This document shows positions 50,638 through 59,708 of a stretch of DNA of 64,000 bases, in pieces; position 1 is the first letter of the stretch; each line of letters begins with the position of its first letter. Source of the DNA: an uncultured Bacteroidales bacterium (GTDB taxonomy: Bacteria; Bacteroidota; Bacteroidia; Bacteroidales; Paludibacteraceae); NCBI GenBank assembly GCA_902762355.1, contig CACWNR010000003.1:62001-126000 (forward strand). The letters are read 5' to 3'. The translations under genes were made by a program, and so were the position numbers. The notes under the pieces are model-generated. The model was not told the origin of the DNA, searched no databases, and saw only the letters and a program-made list of their open reading frames with translations.

Positions 50638-53600
50638 AGAAGTCTTTCTTCCAGAGGAAGCCGACGCCTTGGATGGTGGAGGCTTGGCGGAGGGAGTATT
50701 TGTCCACCGTGTGGGTATAGCCTTTGATGCGCCATTGACCGTCTTCGGTCAGGAGCACTTCGACATCGAGATCGCCGAAGAAAGGTTGATTGGATATATC
50801 GTTATACCGATAGCCCACGTTGCCGTTGATAACCAATCGATCAACCGGTTGGAGTTGGAACTGCGCCTCGTACTCCTGACTGCGGTTAGAGCCATCACCG
50901 TCCGTACGAATAGCAACACCGAGGGTCAACATATCCGTCAGTTTGGAGAGCCATGCATTGATCTGGCTGGTAACAGTGGAGGACAAGAGCGAGTAGGTCG
51001 AGTTGAGCGTTGCATATTGCGTGTTCGCCATGTAATCGGGCGTAAAGAAACGTCCGAAGACAAGGAGGTAGATGACCTGACGCATCAGCATCTCGTCCGT
51101 ATTGATGACCTGGCGCACCTGTTGCTGGATGTTCTGATCGGACATCGGGAACTCGAGCGAGAAAGAGAGCAGGGGGCTATTGAGTAGGCCGCTCAGGTGC
51201 AGGCACGTCAATACAGGTATGTTCGAGCGCGTGGTAGCCAACTGATCCACATCTTCGCCAAAGAGATCGCGCAGATTCGCCGTCACTTTGTACTTAGCCG
51301 TGACATCGAGTTGCGGGTTCGTGGCATCGCCGGAGAAGACAATCGTCGATCCTTCGCCTACCGTAAACTCCTTGCGGATCATGTTTGCCACAGTGTAAGA
51401 GAGCGTACCTTGGTCGATATCGTAGGTTCCGAGCAGGGACACATCGCCGGTCTGGGTCTCATAGGTCAGACTCAAAGCACCGTTTCCGCGCGCCTGGATC
51501 ACATCGCCGTTCCGCTCGCCGAGAACGAGTTGGAAGAGCAGTTGCGGGTTCACCTCGATATTGAGTTTGAGCAGACAGCGACCGGCACGCGCGAAAGTGG
51601 TATCGGCTTGTATCGTGGTCTGGATATCAATGTTATCCAGATCGGTCTCTCCTACGGTATCTGCTTGCGCCAGTTCGGGGTGCTCCACAAAATGCACGAA
51701 GGACGATTCGTAGGCATTGGACACGTTGTCTATACTCAGACGGAACCGACTGTTGCGCGAGGTTCGGGCATCAGCTACCACGACGATGTCATCGTCCGAA
51801 CCCGTCACATCGACATGTCCGGTGGCATAGACAGAGCCTTGAATCATCTCACCTTTCTTGTTGTTATCAAAGACAAGGGCATCATGGGCATCGACATGCA
51901 GATCGAGGTCGAAAGTCTTGAACTGATCGTGGTTGATACGACCGTACACCTCTATAGGGTTGCCCTCGACATCGGTCAAGTGGACGTTGGGGAAGATGAT
52001 GGCGGTGGTATCCATGACGATGGTATCTTCGGCTATCGTATAACGCGCACCTGTCCACGGGAGCGTGAGCGAGGCGTTCTGCGCGGCGCAGTTGAGCAGC
52101 ACATACACGAGTCCTTTGCGGCCACCTACCACTACTCTACCCGTTCCGTTGCCATCGAGGTCATGGAGGACGGAACTTGTCCAGTGGTTGATGAAAGCGA
52201 GCGGCACGGAGTCGGTCGTCATGTCGAGTTCCCAAACACCCGAGCCATCGAAGAGGGCCTTACCGTACAGATCTACGACTGTACGATTGGAGATTGGAGA
52301 TTGGTCATTGGTGATTGGTCGATAGACATTGGCATGGAAAGCGAGAGAGTCTTTGATATGCAAGTCCACTTCGGCTTCACCGAAATAGCAGTTGTTCAGT
52401 CCCATCGAATCGATGTGGATTTGCGTTTCCACCTGCAAGCGTTTGAAGATCGATGATATATTCGCACGGCCAGTGAGCAGACCATTGAACATAATGGTTT
52501 GTTGGGGTAAGATGAAGGGCACGACGTACGAGGCATCTATCTTCTGCAAATCGACCGCCAGCGTGTCTGTGGCGCGGCGGGAAGCGAGGCCGTTAGCGTA
52601 TATATGCTGTCCGGCGCCCTCGAAAGCGAAATTCTCTATGGCCACCGTCGTATCCGCGGCACAATAGGTGACACGGCTCTCGCCGAGCGTATAAACGGAG
52701 TCACGCAGCAAGAGGGTGCCCGGCATGAAATGCATGTCGATAAGCGGTTTGTGGTTGTATTGCGAGAAATGGGTGATGAACTGTATATCTCCGCCGTAAC
52801 TACCCGCACGCTGCGCAGCCAAACGCGCCAGACGACGACTCTCGTACTGGTCAGCCTCGTACAGTTGGGCTTGTTTATGCACAGAAAGAGCAGTGAGGAG
52901 CGTGTCTCGGAAAGCCACCGAGGTGAGTTTGGTGTACATCTCCATCGCCTCAGCCGACATAGAGAACGCCAGCCCGGAGAGCGAGTCTTCGTTCTGGAGC
53001 GTGACAAGCAGGTCATGTACCGGTGTATCTTTGAGACGAATACCGGGCGCGAAGAAACGGAAGTTAACCAATGGTTTCTCTGCCGGAGACACTTTCAAAT
53101 CAGCCGTCAGTTTGGGATGGTCACTGAGCGTGATGAAGGATTTGAAGAGTCGCTGCACGTCACGTAACCGATCGCCATCGGCACGCAGTGAGAGATTAAC
53201 CGGTTCCCAAGCACGTTTGGGTTCAGCCACCGCCGTCGGCAGGTAATAATGCATCAAGGCCTGCAAGGCAGGTACTATATCGCCGTAACGGAAATGGCCG
53301 TCCGCCTGCGCACGGAGGTAGTCCGTATTGAGGGTGATCGCCTTGCTGCCATCGGGGTCTGCCGAAACGAGGAGCATCAGTTGTTTCATCAGCACAGAGT
53401 CACGCGAGGTGGCCATAAAGAGCGAGTCGAGGGTCAGGTAACCGCTCATCTGGTCGGCTTGGACACCACTCATATCCACGGTTAGCGAGAAGCTCGTCTT
53501 GAGTTTGTCGCCGATGAACTCATTGCCCAGAGGCGCCGAGTCGAAATGCCGGCAGAGGAGGTTACAGTTGATCTCAGGATTCTTATCGTGCAAGTCCACC

Positions 53601-55108
53601 ACGCCATCGAAGGACATATCGAAATGCGGGTCGTGGATAGCGCACTGACCATGATAATGCTTCGGCGCATAGTGGCCGTCCATATTCAGGTCGTTGTAGG
53701 TATAGCCGTTGTAGGTCAGGTCGCGTACGTGCGCTTGGATGTCGCCATGTACTTCGCCGTCGTCGATCTTGCCCTGCGAACTCACATCGAGCGTGATCGC
53801 GCCTAACTTAGCCTGATCGAGCATGCGTCCGAGACGGAAGTTACGGGCTACCACCTGTGCATCATAGACCATGTGATCGAACGCCGAGTCCGAACGGAGC
53901 GTACCATCGGTCGTGATGGCACCCAGAGCTGTACGGAACGCACCATGCAGCGTCAAGTCATGCAGATGTCCCTCTGCCCAACCGCGGTAATGCAGGTCGC
54001 CGAGGCGATGCACCGCTTGCGGCAGACGAACCGGTCGGCCGTAGAGTTGGGACATGAAATCCTGCAAACGTGCAGCATTGGTATGGAAGTCCGTCAGGTT
54101 AGCCCGCAGGTAAGGATTCGACAGATCGGGTAGTCCCACGGCCGCTATGTCGCCTTGGAGGAAAGTCTGGTTGTTATAGCGCATTTCGAGGTTATCGAAC
54201 GCCAGCGAGTCGAGCGTACCGCTTAGTCCGCCGGAGAGCCCTACCGGACGCTTGAGGTGTGCCACACGGGGAATGAACAGCGCCACATCGGCAGGCACCA
54301 CTTCTGCCTCGTTGAAACGCAGGGCGAACGATATCTCGTGCGCCGACTTGGACAGATAGAGTGTATCGCCGGCGGGGAAACGAACGGTGATACCACTCAA
54401 GTCCATGCGGGACTGCGGCAGTTGTGCCCGAAGGGTCGGGACACTGAGCAGTGTATCGGTGAGGATGACATGCGCCTTCATATCTTCGACAATGAAAGGC
54501 GATGTATGATGTTTGATTTTTGTTTTTTGATTTTCGATTTGCATCGCCAATTCGGAGATCTCGGCATCGAGGGTGGTCTCTGTTAGTTCGTGCAAGTCCA
54601 TCGAAGCGTGCGAGAGGAAGAGGTTGTAGTCTTCGTAACGCAGACGGATGGAGTCGAGTTGGACATCCTTGACGGCAATGAGGCTCTTGAGGGGTTGACT
54701 CTCTTTTTTCTCGGACTTGAAAGCATCAGCCAGGAATTGATAGTTCCACGTGCTGTCCGGAAGGCGGTGAATGTCCGCCACAACGTTTTGGAGCCGCACA
54801 TGCGAGAAGCGAATCTCGTTGTGCTGCAACGCAAGCGGACTGAAATGCGCGTACAGTTCGCCCACAAAGGCAAGGGTGTCGCCCTGTTGGTCTTCGAGGT
54901 ATATATCGCGGAAGGCGAGACGTGCGGGGAAGCGGTATTCTACCCTGCCTACGCGGGCTTCCGTACCTAGCGCGCGCGACAGCTCTTTGGTAGCCAACTG
55001 CACGGCAGCCGTCTCCACCTCATCACTCATCAGCGCACCGATGAGCACCGCGCTCACCAGCAAGAGACTGACGAGGATCACACCTACTATGTACAGAAAT
55101 CGCTTCAC
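50636..55108 (-). CDS. TamB/DUF490-type translocation and assembly module protein
   Basis: 1490 aa with a single N-terminal membrane anchor (L-Y-I-V-G-V-I-L-V-S-L-L-L-V-S-A-V). A long beta-rich AsmA/TamB-like body follows, with repeated short strands of the D-L-x-G/A-x-A type, and a C-terminal DUF490-like domain (L-T-Y-E-T-Q-T-G-D-V-S-L-L-G-T-Y-D-I ... F-S-L-E-F-P-M-S-D). TamB-family proteins span the periplasm and help lipid or outer-membrane-protein transport. The size is typical for Bacteroidota. Two heptamer arrays (52285-52319 and 54508-54542) are in frame, encoding T-N-D-Q-S-P-I-S-N and Q-I-E-N-Q-K-T-K-I-K stretches. Own promoter at 55129. Confidence 0.85.
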   Translation of the reverse strand: MKRFLYIVGVILVSLLLVSAVLIGALMSDEVETAAVQLATKELSRALGTEARVGRVEYRFPARLAFRDIYLEDQQGDTLAFVGELYAHFSPLALQHNEIRFSHVRLQNVVADIHRLPDSTWNYQFLADAFKSEKKESQPLKSLIAVKDVQLDSIRLRYEDYNLFLSHASMDLHELTETTLDAEISELAMQIENQKTKIKHHTSPFIVEDMKAHVILTDTLLSVPTLRAQLPQSRMDLSGITVRFPAGDTLYLSKSAHEISFALRFNEAEVVPADVALFIPRVAHLKRPVGLSGGLSGTLDSLAFDNLEMRYNNQTFLQGDIAAVGLPDLSNPYLRANLTDFHTNAARLQDFMSQLYGRPVRLPQAVHRLGDLHYRGWAEGHLHDLTLHGAFRTALGAITTDGTLRSDSAFDHMVYDAQVVARNFRLGRMLDQAKLGAITLDVSSQGKIDDGEVHGDIQAHVRDLTYNGYTYNDLNMDGHYAPKHYHGQCAIHDPHFDMSFDGVVDLHDKNPEINCNLLCRHFDSAPLGNEFIGDKLKTSFSLTVDMSGVQADQMSGYLTLDSLFMATSRDSVLMKQLMLLVSADPDGSKAITLNTDYLRAQADGHFRYGDIVPALQALMHYYLPTAVAEPKRAWEPVNLSLRADGDRLRDVQRLFKSFITLSDHPKLTADLKVSPAEKPLVNFRFFAPGIRLKDTPVHDLLVTLQNEDSLSGLAFSMSAEAMEMYTKLTSVAFRDTLLTALSVHKQAQLYEADQYESRRLARLAAQRAGSYGGDIQFITHFSQYNHKPLIDMHFMPGTLLLRDSVYTLGESRVTYCAADTTVAIENFAFEGAGQHIYANGLASRRATDTLAVDLQKIDASYVVPFILPQQTIMFNGLLTGRANISSIFKRLQVETQIHIDSMGLNNCYFGEAEVDLHIKDSLAFHANVYRPITNDQSPISNRTVVDLYGKALFDGSGVWELDMTTDSVPLAFINHWTSSVLHDLDGNGTGRVVVGGRKGLVYVLLNCAAQNASLTLPWTGARYTIAEDTIVMDTTAIIFPNVHLTDVEGNPIEVYGRINHDQFKTFDLDLHVDAHDALVFDNNKKGEMIQGSVYATGHVDVTGSDDDIVVVADARTSRNSRFRLSIDNVSNAYESSFVHFVEHPELAQADTVGETDLDNIDIQTTIQADTTFARAGRCLLKLNIEVNPQLLFQLVLGERNGDVIQARGNGALSLTYETQTGDVSLLGTYDIDQGTLSYTVANMIRKEFTVGEGSTIVFSGDATNPQLDVTAKYKVTANLRDLFGEDVDQLATTRSNIPVLTCLHLSGLLNSPLLSFSLEFPMSDQNIQQQVRQVINTDEMLMRQVIYLLVFGRFFTPDYMANTQYATLNSTYSLLSSTVTSQINAWLSKLTDMLTLGVAIRTDGDGSNRSQEYEAQFQLQPVDRLVINGNVGYRYNDISNQPFFGDLDVEVLLTEDGQWRIKGYTHTVDKYSLRQASTIQGVGFLWKKDF
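52285..52319. repeat. GATTGG heptamer array in the tamB-like gene
   Basis: GATTGGA/GATTGGA/GATTGGT/CATTGGT/GATTGGT, the complement of the CCAATC arrays in the HhH/barrel gene. Confidence 0.85.
54508..54542. repeat. GATTT heptamer array in the tamB-like gene
   Basis: GATGTTT/GATTTTT/GTTTTTT/GATTTTC/GATTTGC, the complement of the AAATC arrays in ispH. Confidence 0.75.
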
Positions 55109-55128
55109 ACACGTGCATTTTTAGCGTG

Positions 55129-55159
55129 CAAAGGTACGAAAATATTTTCGTACCCGCAA
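55129..55159 (-). promoter_or_regulatory. Promoter of the tamB-like gene
   Basis: Minus strand: TTG (55159-55157), 20-nt spacer, TACCTTTG (55136-55129). The spacer and box contain the near-perfect palindrome GGTACGAAAATATTTTCGTACC arms (GGTACG / CGTACC), which could be an operator. Confidence 0.78.
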
Positions 55160-55196
55160 ATAAAATCATTATTTTTGCATTTTTTTGCTAAAAAAT

Positions 55197-55227
55197 TTGG
55201 TCAATTCAAAATTTTGTAGTACTTTTG
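55197..55227 (+). promoter_or_regulatory. Promoter of rplS
   Basis: TTG (55197-55199), 20-nt spacer, TACTTTTG (55220-55227). The leader to the ATG is ~125 nt and contains a heptamer array. Confidence 0.82.
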
Positions 55228-55263
55228 CAGTCCGTTTTGAGCCTCTGGCGATTGCATTAGATG

Positions 55264-55291
55264 GGTTACGGGTTACCGGTTACCGGTTACG
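55264..55291. repeat. GGTTAC heptamer array in the rplS leader
   Basis: GGTTACG/GGTTACC/GGTTACC/GGTTACG. The central pair GGTTACC-GGTTACC also forms GGTAACC-like dyads. Confidence 0.85.
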
Positions 55292-55356
55292 GGACTCACT
55301 CGAATAGTAGTAAATGCTCCAAACGTTAGTAAGGATCCATATAAAAAGGAAACGAA

Positions 55357-55710
55357 ATGGATTTATTGAAAGTAGCTGAGCAAGCATTTGCCGGCGAGAA
55401 GAAAGAATTCCCTGCATTCAAGGCAGGTGATCAAATTACGGTAGGCTACCGTATTAAAGAAGGTAACAAAGAGCGTGTACAGGAGTTCCGCGGTGATGTA
55501 ATTTGCATCCATGGTAGCGGCGATAAGAAGCGCTTCACAGTTCGTAAGATGAGCGGCAACGTTGGTGTAGAGCGTATCTTCCCGATGGACAGCCCCTTCA
55601 TCGAGAGCATTACAATCAACAAGTACGGTAAAGTACGTCGTGCTAAATTGTATTACCTCCGCGAGCGTACGGGTAAGAAAGCCCGCATTCAAGAAAGACG
55701 AGTTAAATAA
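55357..55710 (+). CDS. rplS: 50S ribosomal protein L19
   Basis: 117 aa, full length for L19, which lies at the 30S-50S interface. Conserved features: F-K-A-G-D-Q-I-T-V-G-Y-R-I-K-E-G-N-K-E-R-V-Q style core, F-T-V-R-K-M-S-G-N-V-G-V-E-R-I-F-P and the C-terminal R-R-A-K-L-Y-Y-L-R-E-R-T-G-K. ATG at 55357 follows AAAAGGAAACGAA. Terminator directly after. Confidence 0.97.
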   Translation: MDLLKVAEQAFAGEKKEFPAFKAGDQITVGYRIKEGNKERVQEFRGDVICIHGSGDKKRFTVRKMSGNVGVERIFPMDSPFIESITINKYGKVRRAKLYYLRERTGKKARIQERRVK

Positions 55711-55715
55711 CTCGA

Positions 55716-55743
55716 AGGGGAACTTACGGGTTCCCCTTTTTTC
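55716..55743 (+). terminator. Terminator of rplS
   Basis: GGGGAAC pairs with GTTCCCC, then six T. Confidence 0.9.
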
Positions 55744-55772
55744 TAGGTAGTCCTAGGTTGACCTAGGTAGAC
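55743..55772. repeat. 10-mer tandem repeat abutting the uvrB start
   Basis: CTAGGTAGTC/CTAGGTTGAC/CTAGGTAGAC; the start codon region CTATG follows at once. The array fills the whole ribosome-binding region of uvrB. Confidence 0.82.
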
Positions 55773-55774
55773 CT

Positions 55775-57793
55775 ATGTTTCAATTAGAGAGTCCATATAA
55801 ACCGACAGGAGACCAGCCGGAGGCGATCAAGGCGCTGGTGGAGGGAGTGAAAGCCGGCGCAGAGGCGCAGGTGTTGCTCGGCGTGACCGGAAGCGGAAAG
55901 ACGTTTACAGTGGCGAACGTGATCCAGCAACTGAACCGCCCCACCCTCATCATGAGTCATAACAAGACGCTTGCGGCGCAGTTGTACTCGGAGATGAAGG
56001 CGTTCTTCCCGCATAACGCGGTGGAGTATTTCGTGAGCTACTACGATTACTACCAGCCGGAGGCTTATATCCCGAGTACGGATACGTATATCGACAAAGA
56101 CCTGAGCATCAACGAGGAGATTGATCGGTTACGACTGAGTGCGGTGGCCGCGCTGCTGAGCGGACGAAAGGACGTCATCATTGTCAGTTCAGTCAGTTGT
56201 ATCTACGGTTTGGGTAGCCCGCAGGACTTCACGGCGAATGTAGTAGAGTTGAAGCGGGGCGAGCAAATACCGATGGACACCCTCTTGAAACAACTCGTGG
56301 GCGCGCAGTACGTGCGTAATGATATTGAACTCGCGCGCGGGCGTTTCCGAGTCAAGGGCGATACCATCGATATCGCATTGGCGTACGCGGACTATCTGGT
56401 ACGCGTAGAGTTTTTCGGCAATGAGATCGATGCGATCTTAACGGTGGATCCGATCAGCGGGCAGGTGCTAGAGGAGTTTGAGCATTATAATTTAAGCCCG
56501 GCAACGATCTTCCTGACAAGCTCCGAACGGATTGCTGCCGCGAAGGAACAGATAAAGGCCGATCTGGACAAACAAATCGAGTATTTCATATCGATTGGTG
56601 AAGAGTTATACGCGAAGCGTATCGAGGAGCGCGTGAAATACGATCTGGAGATGCTGGATGAGTTGGGATATTGTACGGGCGTGGAGAATTACAGCCGCTA
56701 TTTCGACGGACGTGAACCCGGAACACCACCCTATTGTCTGCTCGATTATTTCCCGAAGGACATGTTGCTTGTTATTGACGAGAGTCACGTGACCGTACCG
56801 CAGATAAGGGGTATGTACGGTGGGGACAAGGCAAGAAAGGACAATTTGGTGACGTACGGCTTCCGATTACCGGCAGCACGGGATAATAGGCCGTTGAAGT
56901 TCGATGAGTTCGAGCAGAAAACAGGTCAAACCATTTATGTGTCGGCGACTCCGGACGAGTATGAGTTGGAGCGGAGCGAAGGCATTGTGATTGACCAGTT
57001 GATTCGTCCGACAGGACTGTTGGATCCGGAGATTGAAGTACGGCCGACCGAGCATCAAGTGGATGACTTGATGGACGAGATCAAGTTTAGGATTCATAGG
57101 AATGAGCGGTGTCTGGTGACAACGCTGACGAAGCGGATGGCAGAGGAATTGGATGAGTATCTACGCAAGTACCGAATCAAGAGTGCCTATATCCACTCGG
57201 ATATAGATACCATCGAACGCGTGAAGATCATGGAGGATCTGCGCAAAGGCGAGTACGATGTGTTGGTGGGTGTCAACCTGCTGCGAGAAGGACTCGACCT
57301 ACCGGAAGTGAGTCTTGTAGCTATACTGGATGCTGACAAGACAGGCTTCTTGCGGGATCAGCGGAGTCTGACGCAGACGGTAGGTCGCGCGGCACGACAT
57401 GTGCACGGTAAAGCGGTGTTGTACGGCGATAAGATCACTCCGGCCATGCAGGCAACCATCAACGAGACCAACCGCCGCAGGGCGATTCAGATGAAGTACA
57501 ACGAGGAGCACGGGATTATTCCGACGCCGATCAAGAAAGAGATTAACACGTCGGCACTCGCGGGTCTGTATAAGGATCCGGAGGAGGAAAAACGCAAACT
57601 GACGGAGAGCATCAAAGCCGGTTGGAAGAACGCCGAATGGCAGAAGATGGATGCCAAGCGATTGGAGAAAGCCATTGACGAGAAACGCAAACAGATGCTC
57701 GCTGCAGCAAAAGCGACGGATTTTGAAACCGCCGCTTTCCTACGAGACGAAATGCTCGAGATGCAAAATAGGTTACAAGCGATGAATGGGTGA
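55775..57793 (+). CDS. uvrB: Excinuclease ABC subunit B
   Basis: 672 aa, full-length UvrB, the damage-verifying helicase-like subunit of nucleotide excision repair. Seen: N-terminal Y-K-P-T-G-D-Q-P-E-A, Walker A G-V-T-G-S-G-K-T (~38-45), beta-hairpin F-V-S-Y-Y-D-Y-Y-Q-P-E-A-Y, Walker B-type L-L-V-I-D-E-S-H, helicase motif VI region Q-T-V-G-R-A-A-R, and the C-terminal UVR domain (T-D-F-E-T-A-A-F-L-R-D-E-M). No promoter of the usual type is clear between the rplS terminator and the start; a 10-mer tandem repeat lies there instead. Confidence 0.97.
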   Translation: MFQLESPYKPTGDQPEAIKALVEGVKAGAEAQVLLGVTGSGKTFTVANVIQQLNRPTLIMSHNKTLAAQLYSEMKAFFPHNAVEYFVSYYDYYQPEAYIPSTDTYIDKDLSINEEIDRLRLSAVAALLSGRKDVIIVSSVSCIYGLGSPQDFTANVVELKRGEQIPMDTLLKQLVGAQYVRNDIELARGRFRVKGDTIDIALAYADYLVRVEFFGNEIDAILTVDPISGQVLEEFEHYNLSPATIFLTSSERIAAAKEQIKADLDKQIEYFISIGEELYAKRIEERVKYDLEMLDELGYCTGVENYSRYFDGREPGTPPYCLLDYFPKDMLLVIDESHVTVPQIRGMYGGDKARKDNLVTYGFRLPAARDNRPLKFDEFEQKTGQTIYVSATPDEYELERSEGIVIDQLIRPTGLLDPEIEVRPTEHQVDDLMDEIKFRIHRNERCLVTTLTKRMAEELDEYLRKYRIKSAYIHSDIDTIERVKIMEDLRKGEYDVLVGVNLLREGLDLPEVSLVAILDADKTGFLRDQRSLTQTVGRAARHVHGKAVLYGDKITPAMQATINETNRRRAIQMKYNEEHGIIPTPIKKEINTSALAGLYKDPEEEKRKLTESIKAGWKNAEWQKMDAKRLEKAIDEKRKQMLAAAKATDFETAAFLRDEMLEMQNRLQAMNG

Positions 57794-57795
57794 GG

Positions 57796-57816
57796 GGTTA
57801 CCGGTTACGGGTTACT
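57796..57816. repeat. GGTTAC heptamer array after uvrB
   Basis: GGTTACC/GGTTACG/GGTTACT between the convergent uvrB and pullulanase genes; same unit as 55264. Confidence 0.8.
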
Positions 57817-59689
57817 TCTCTGCTAAGATGGTTGCCGAATAGGGTGCTACGAGTGCTTGGGACTCGTGCAAATCGGAGAGTCCTTCTACATTGGCTTCGC
57901 CATTGAAAGCAAGCAGGGTATATTCGCCTTCCGGTATTTCCACTTGGGCCGCTTTCTCACTACCATTCAGCACGACGATAAGCGATTTCGCGGTATCGAT
58001 ACCTTCGAGTTCTTTGATGCGATAGACGATGACTTGGTCATTGTCGGCATCCAAAAATTCTACATGTTCTTGTACAGCCTCAGCTGAACCCAGACGGAAA
58101 CCTTTGTGGGCATGACGAATAGCGATCATGGCCTGGTAGTAGTCATGCAGGTCGGCGTATTTGTCTAGATTCTCCCAAGGAATCGTATTGATCGAATCGG
58201 GGCTTTGGTAACTATTATCAATGCCTTGTTTAGTGCGATAGAGTTCCTCGCCGCCGTAGATAAAGGACATGCCCTGTGAAACAAGTACTGCCGTTTGGGC
58301 AAGTTTATTCATGCGGAGTTGCGTCTCTTCGGTCTCTTCGGGTGCAGAAACGGCTATACGATCACGGAGACAGTAGTTGTCGTGGCAAGTGATATAGGAA
58401 ACGTGCTGCATGGGTTCGCCGCTCCATTCGGGGCAGGCAATGAGTCCGCGCATAACATCTTTGACTCCTGCCGGATTGCCGGAAGCGAAGCCACGTTCGT
58501 GATCAAACGGCGAACCAATGAGGGCATTGCGGATATCATCGCTGAAGGCGCCCACGCGCGGCATTTTATACGTCCATTGTTTCATAGCGAGTGAGTCGTA
58601 GGGATAAGCCGGAGACATCGCTGCCCAGCCTTCACCGTAGGTGAGGATCGTGGGGTCTATCTCGTCCAATGCGGCACGGATCTGGCGCATGGTCTCCTGA
58701 TCGTGGATACCCATGAGGTCGAAACGGAAACCGTCGATGTGGTACTCACGTGCCCAGTAACAAACGGACTCGACCATAAACTTCCGGTACATCTCGTGGT
58801 CAGAAGCCGTCTCGTTGCCGCAGCCCGAACCGTTGGCATAGGAGCCATCCTCATTGAGGCGGTAGAAGTATTTGGGAACCACGCGTCCGAGTGCGCAGCC
58901 CATGACATCGTAGGTGTGGTTATAGACTACATCCATGATGACGCGGATACCGGCTTTGTGAAGCGCCTGAATCATGGCTTTCGCTTCGCGAATACGGCAA
59001 GCGGGATCGTAGGGGTCGGTCGAATAACCGCCGTCCGGCGCGTTGTAGTTCACCGGATCGTAACCCCAGTTATAGCGATTCTGGTCGAGGGTGGTCTCGT
59101 CAATGGAGCCGTAGTCGAACATCGGCAGGATCTGGAGGTGGGTAATGCCGAGTTCGCGCAGGTAATTGAGCGGTGCTTCTTCGGTGAGACCGATGAACTT
59201 GCCTTTGTTGGTTACACCGGAAAGGGGTGACATCGTGAAGTCACGAAGATGAGTCTCATAAACGACGATGTCCGTCATGTCGGGCATCGCAGGACGGATG
59301 TCAGCGTCCCAGCCTTCGGGGTTGGTTGCATTGAGATCAAGGATAGCAGCACGTTGGCCGTTAACCGAAACGGCTTTGGCGAAAATACCCGGTGCTTCCG
59401 GTGCCCACTCGCCGTTCTGAAAAGAGCGAACGGTGTAGAACTTACCTGCCAGGTCTCCCTTGACAGAAGCTGTCCAGAAATCGTTCTCACCTTTGGTAAG
59501 CGCAACGGTCTCAAACTCCGCTGCATCTGCGGCTTCATAGAGATGAATCTCCATCTGTTCGGCTACGTTCGACCAGAAGGCAAATTGCGTTTTTGCGGGA
59601 CTATAGAGGCATTCGTCCTCCATTTTTGGTTGCTTGACAGAGCAAGCGACTAATGCTACAGAAAGCATAAGGATAATGGATTTTTTCAT
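57812..59689 (-). CDS. pulA: Type I pullulanase-like lipoprotein (GH13)
   Basis: 625 aa. Lipoprotein signal with lipobox V-A-L-V-A-C (Cys16), so probably membrane-anchored and surface or periplasmic. An N-terminal CBM48-like region (W-S-N-V-A-E-Q-M-E-I-H-L-Y) precedes the GH13 barrel. Pullulanase signature Y-N-W-G-Y-D-P-V-N-Y-N, V-V-Y-N-H-T, nucleophile motif D-G-F-R-F-D-L-M-G, acid/base T-Y-G-E-G-W and S-Y-I-T-C-H-D-N are all present. It cleaves alpha-1,6 branches of pullulan, starch or glycogen. It lies 19 nt after trpB2 on the same strand, so the two are probably co-transcribed from the trpB2 promoter. Confidence 0.9.
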   Translation of the reverse strand: MKKSIILMLSVALVACSVKQPKMEDECLYSPAKTQFAFWSNVAEQMEIHLYEAADAAEFETVALTKGENDFWTASVKGDLAGKFYTVRSFQNGEWAPEAPGIFAKAVSVNGQRAAILDLNATNPEGWDADIRPAMPDMTDIVVYETHLRDFTMSPLSGVTNKGKFIGLTEEAPLNYLRELGITHLQILPMFDYGSIDETTLDQNRYNWGYDPVNYNAPDGGYSTDPYDPACRIREAKAMIQALHKAGIRVIMDVVYNHTYDVMGCALGRVVPKYFYRLNEDGSYANGSGCGNETASDHEMYRKFMVESVCYWAREYHIDGFRFDLMGIHDQETMRQIRAALDEIDPTILTYGEGWAAMSPAYPYDSLAMKQWTYKMPRVGAFSDDIRNALIGSPFDHERGFASGNPAGVKDVMRGLIACPEWSGEPMQHVSYITCHDNYCLRDRIAVSAPEETEETQLRMNKLAQTAVLVSQGMSFIYGGEELYRTKQGIDNSYQSPDSINTIPWENLDKYADLHDYYQAMIAIRHAHKGFRLGSAEAVQEHVEFLDADNDQVIVYRIKELEGIDTAKSLIVVLNGSEKAAQVEIPEGEYTLLAFNGEANVEGLSDLHESQALVAPYSATILAEK

Positions 59690-59708
59690 ATATCAGACTG
59701 TTGGTTAA

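Noticed and set aside
51197..52456. 419-residue open frame on the plus strand
   Set aside because: Antisense to the tamB-like gene, which has family features, an anchor and a promoter; this frame has none.
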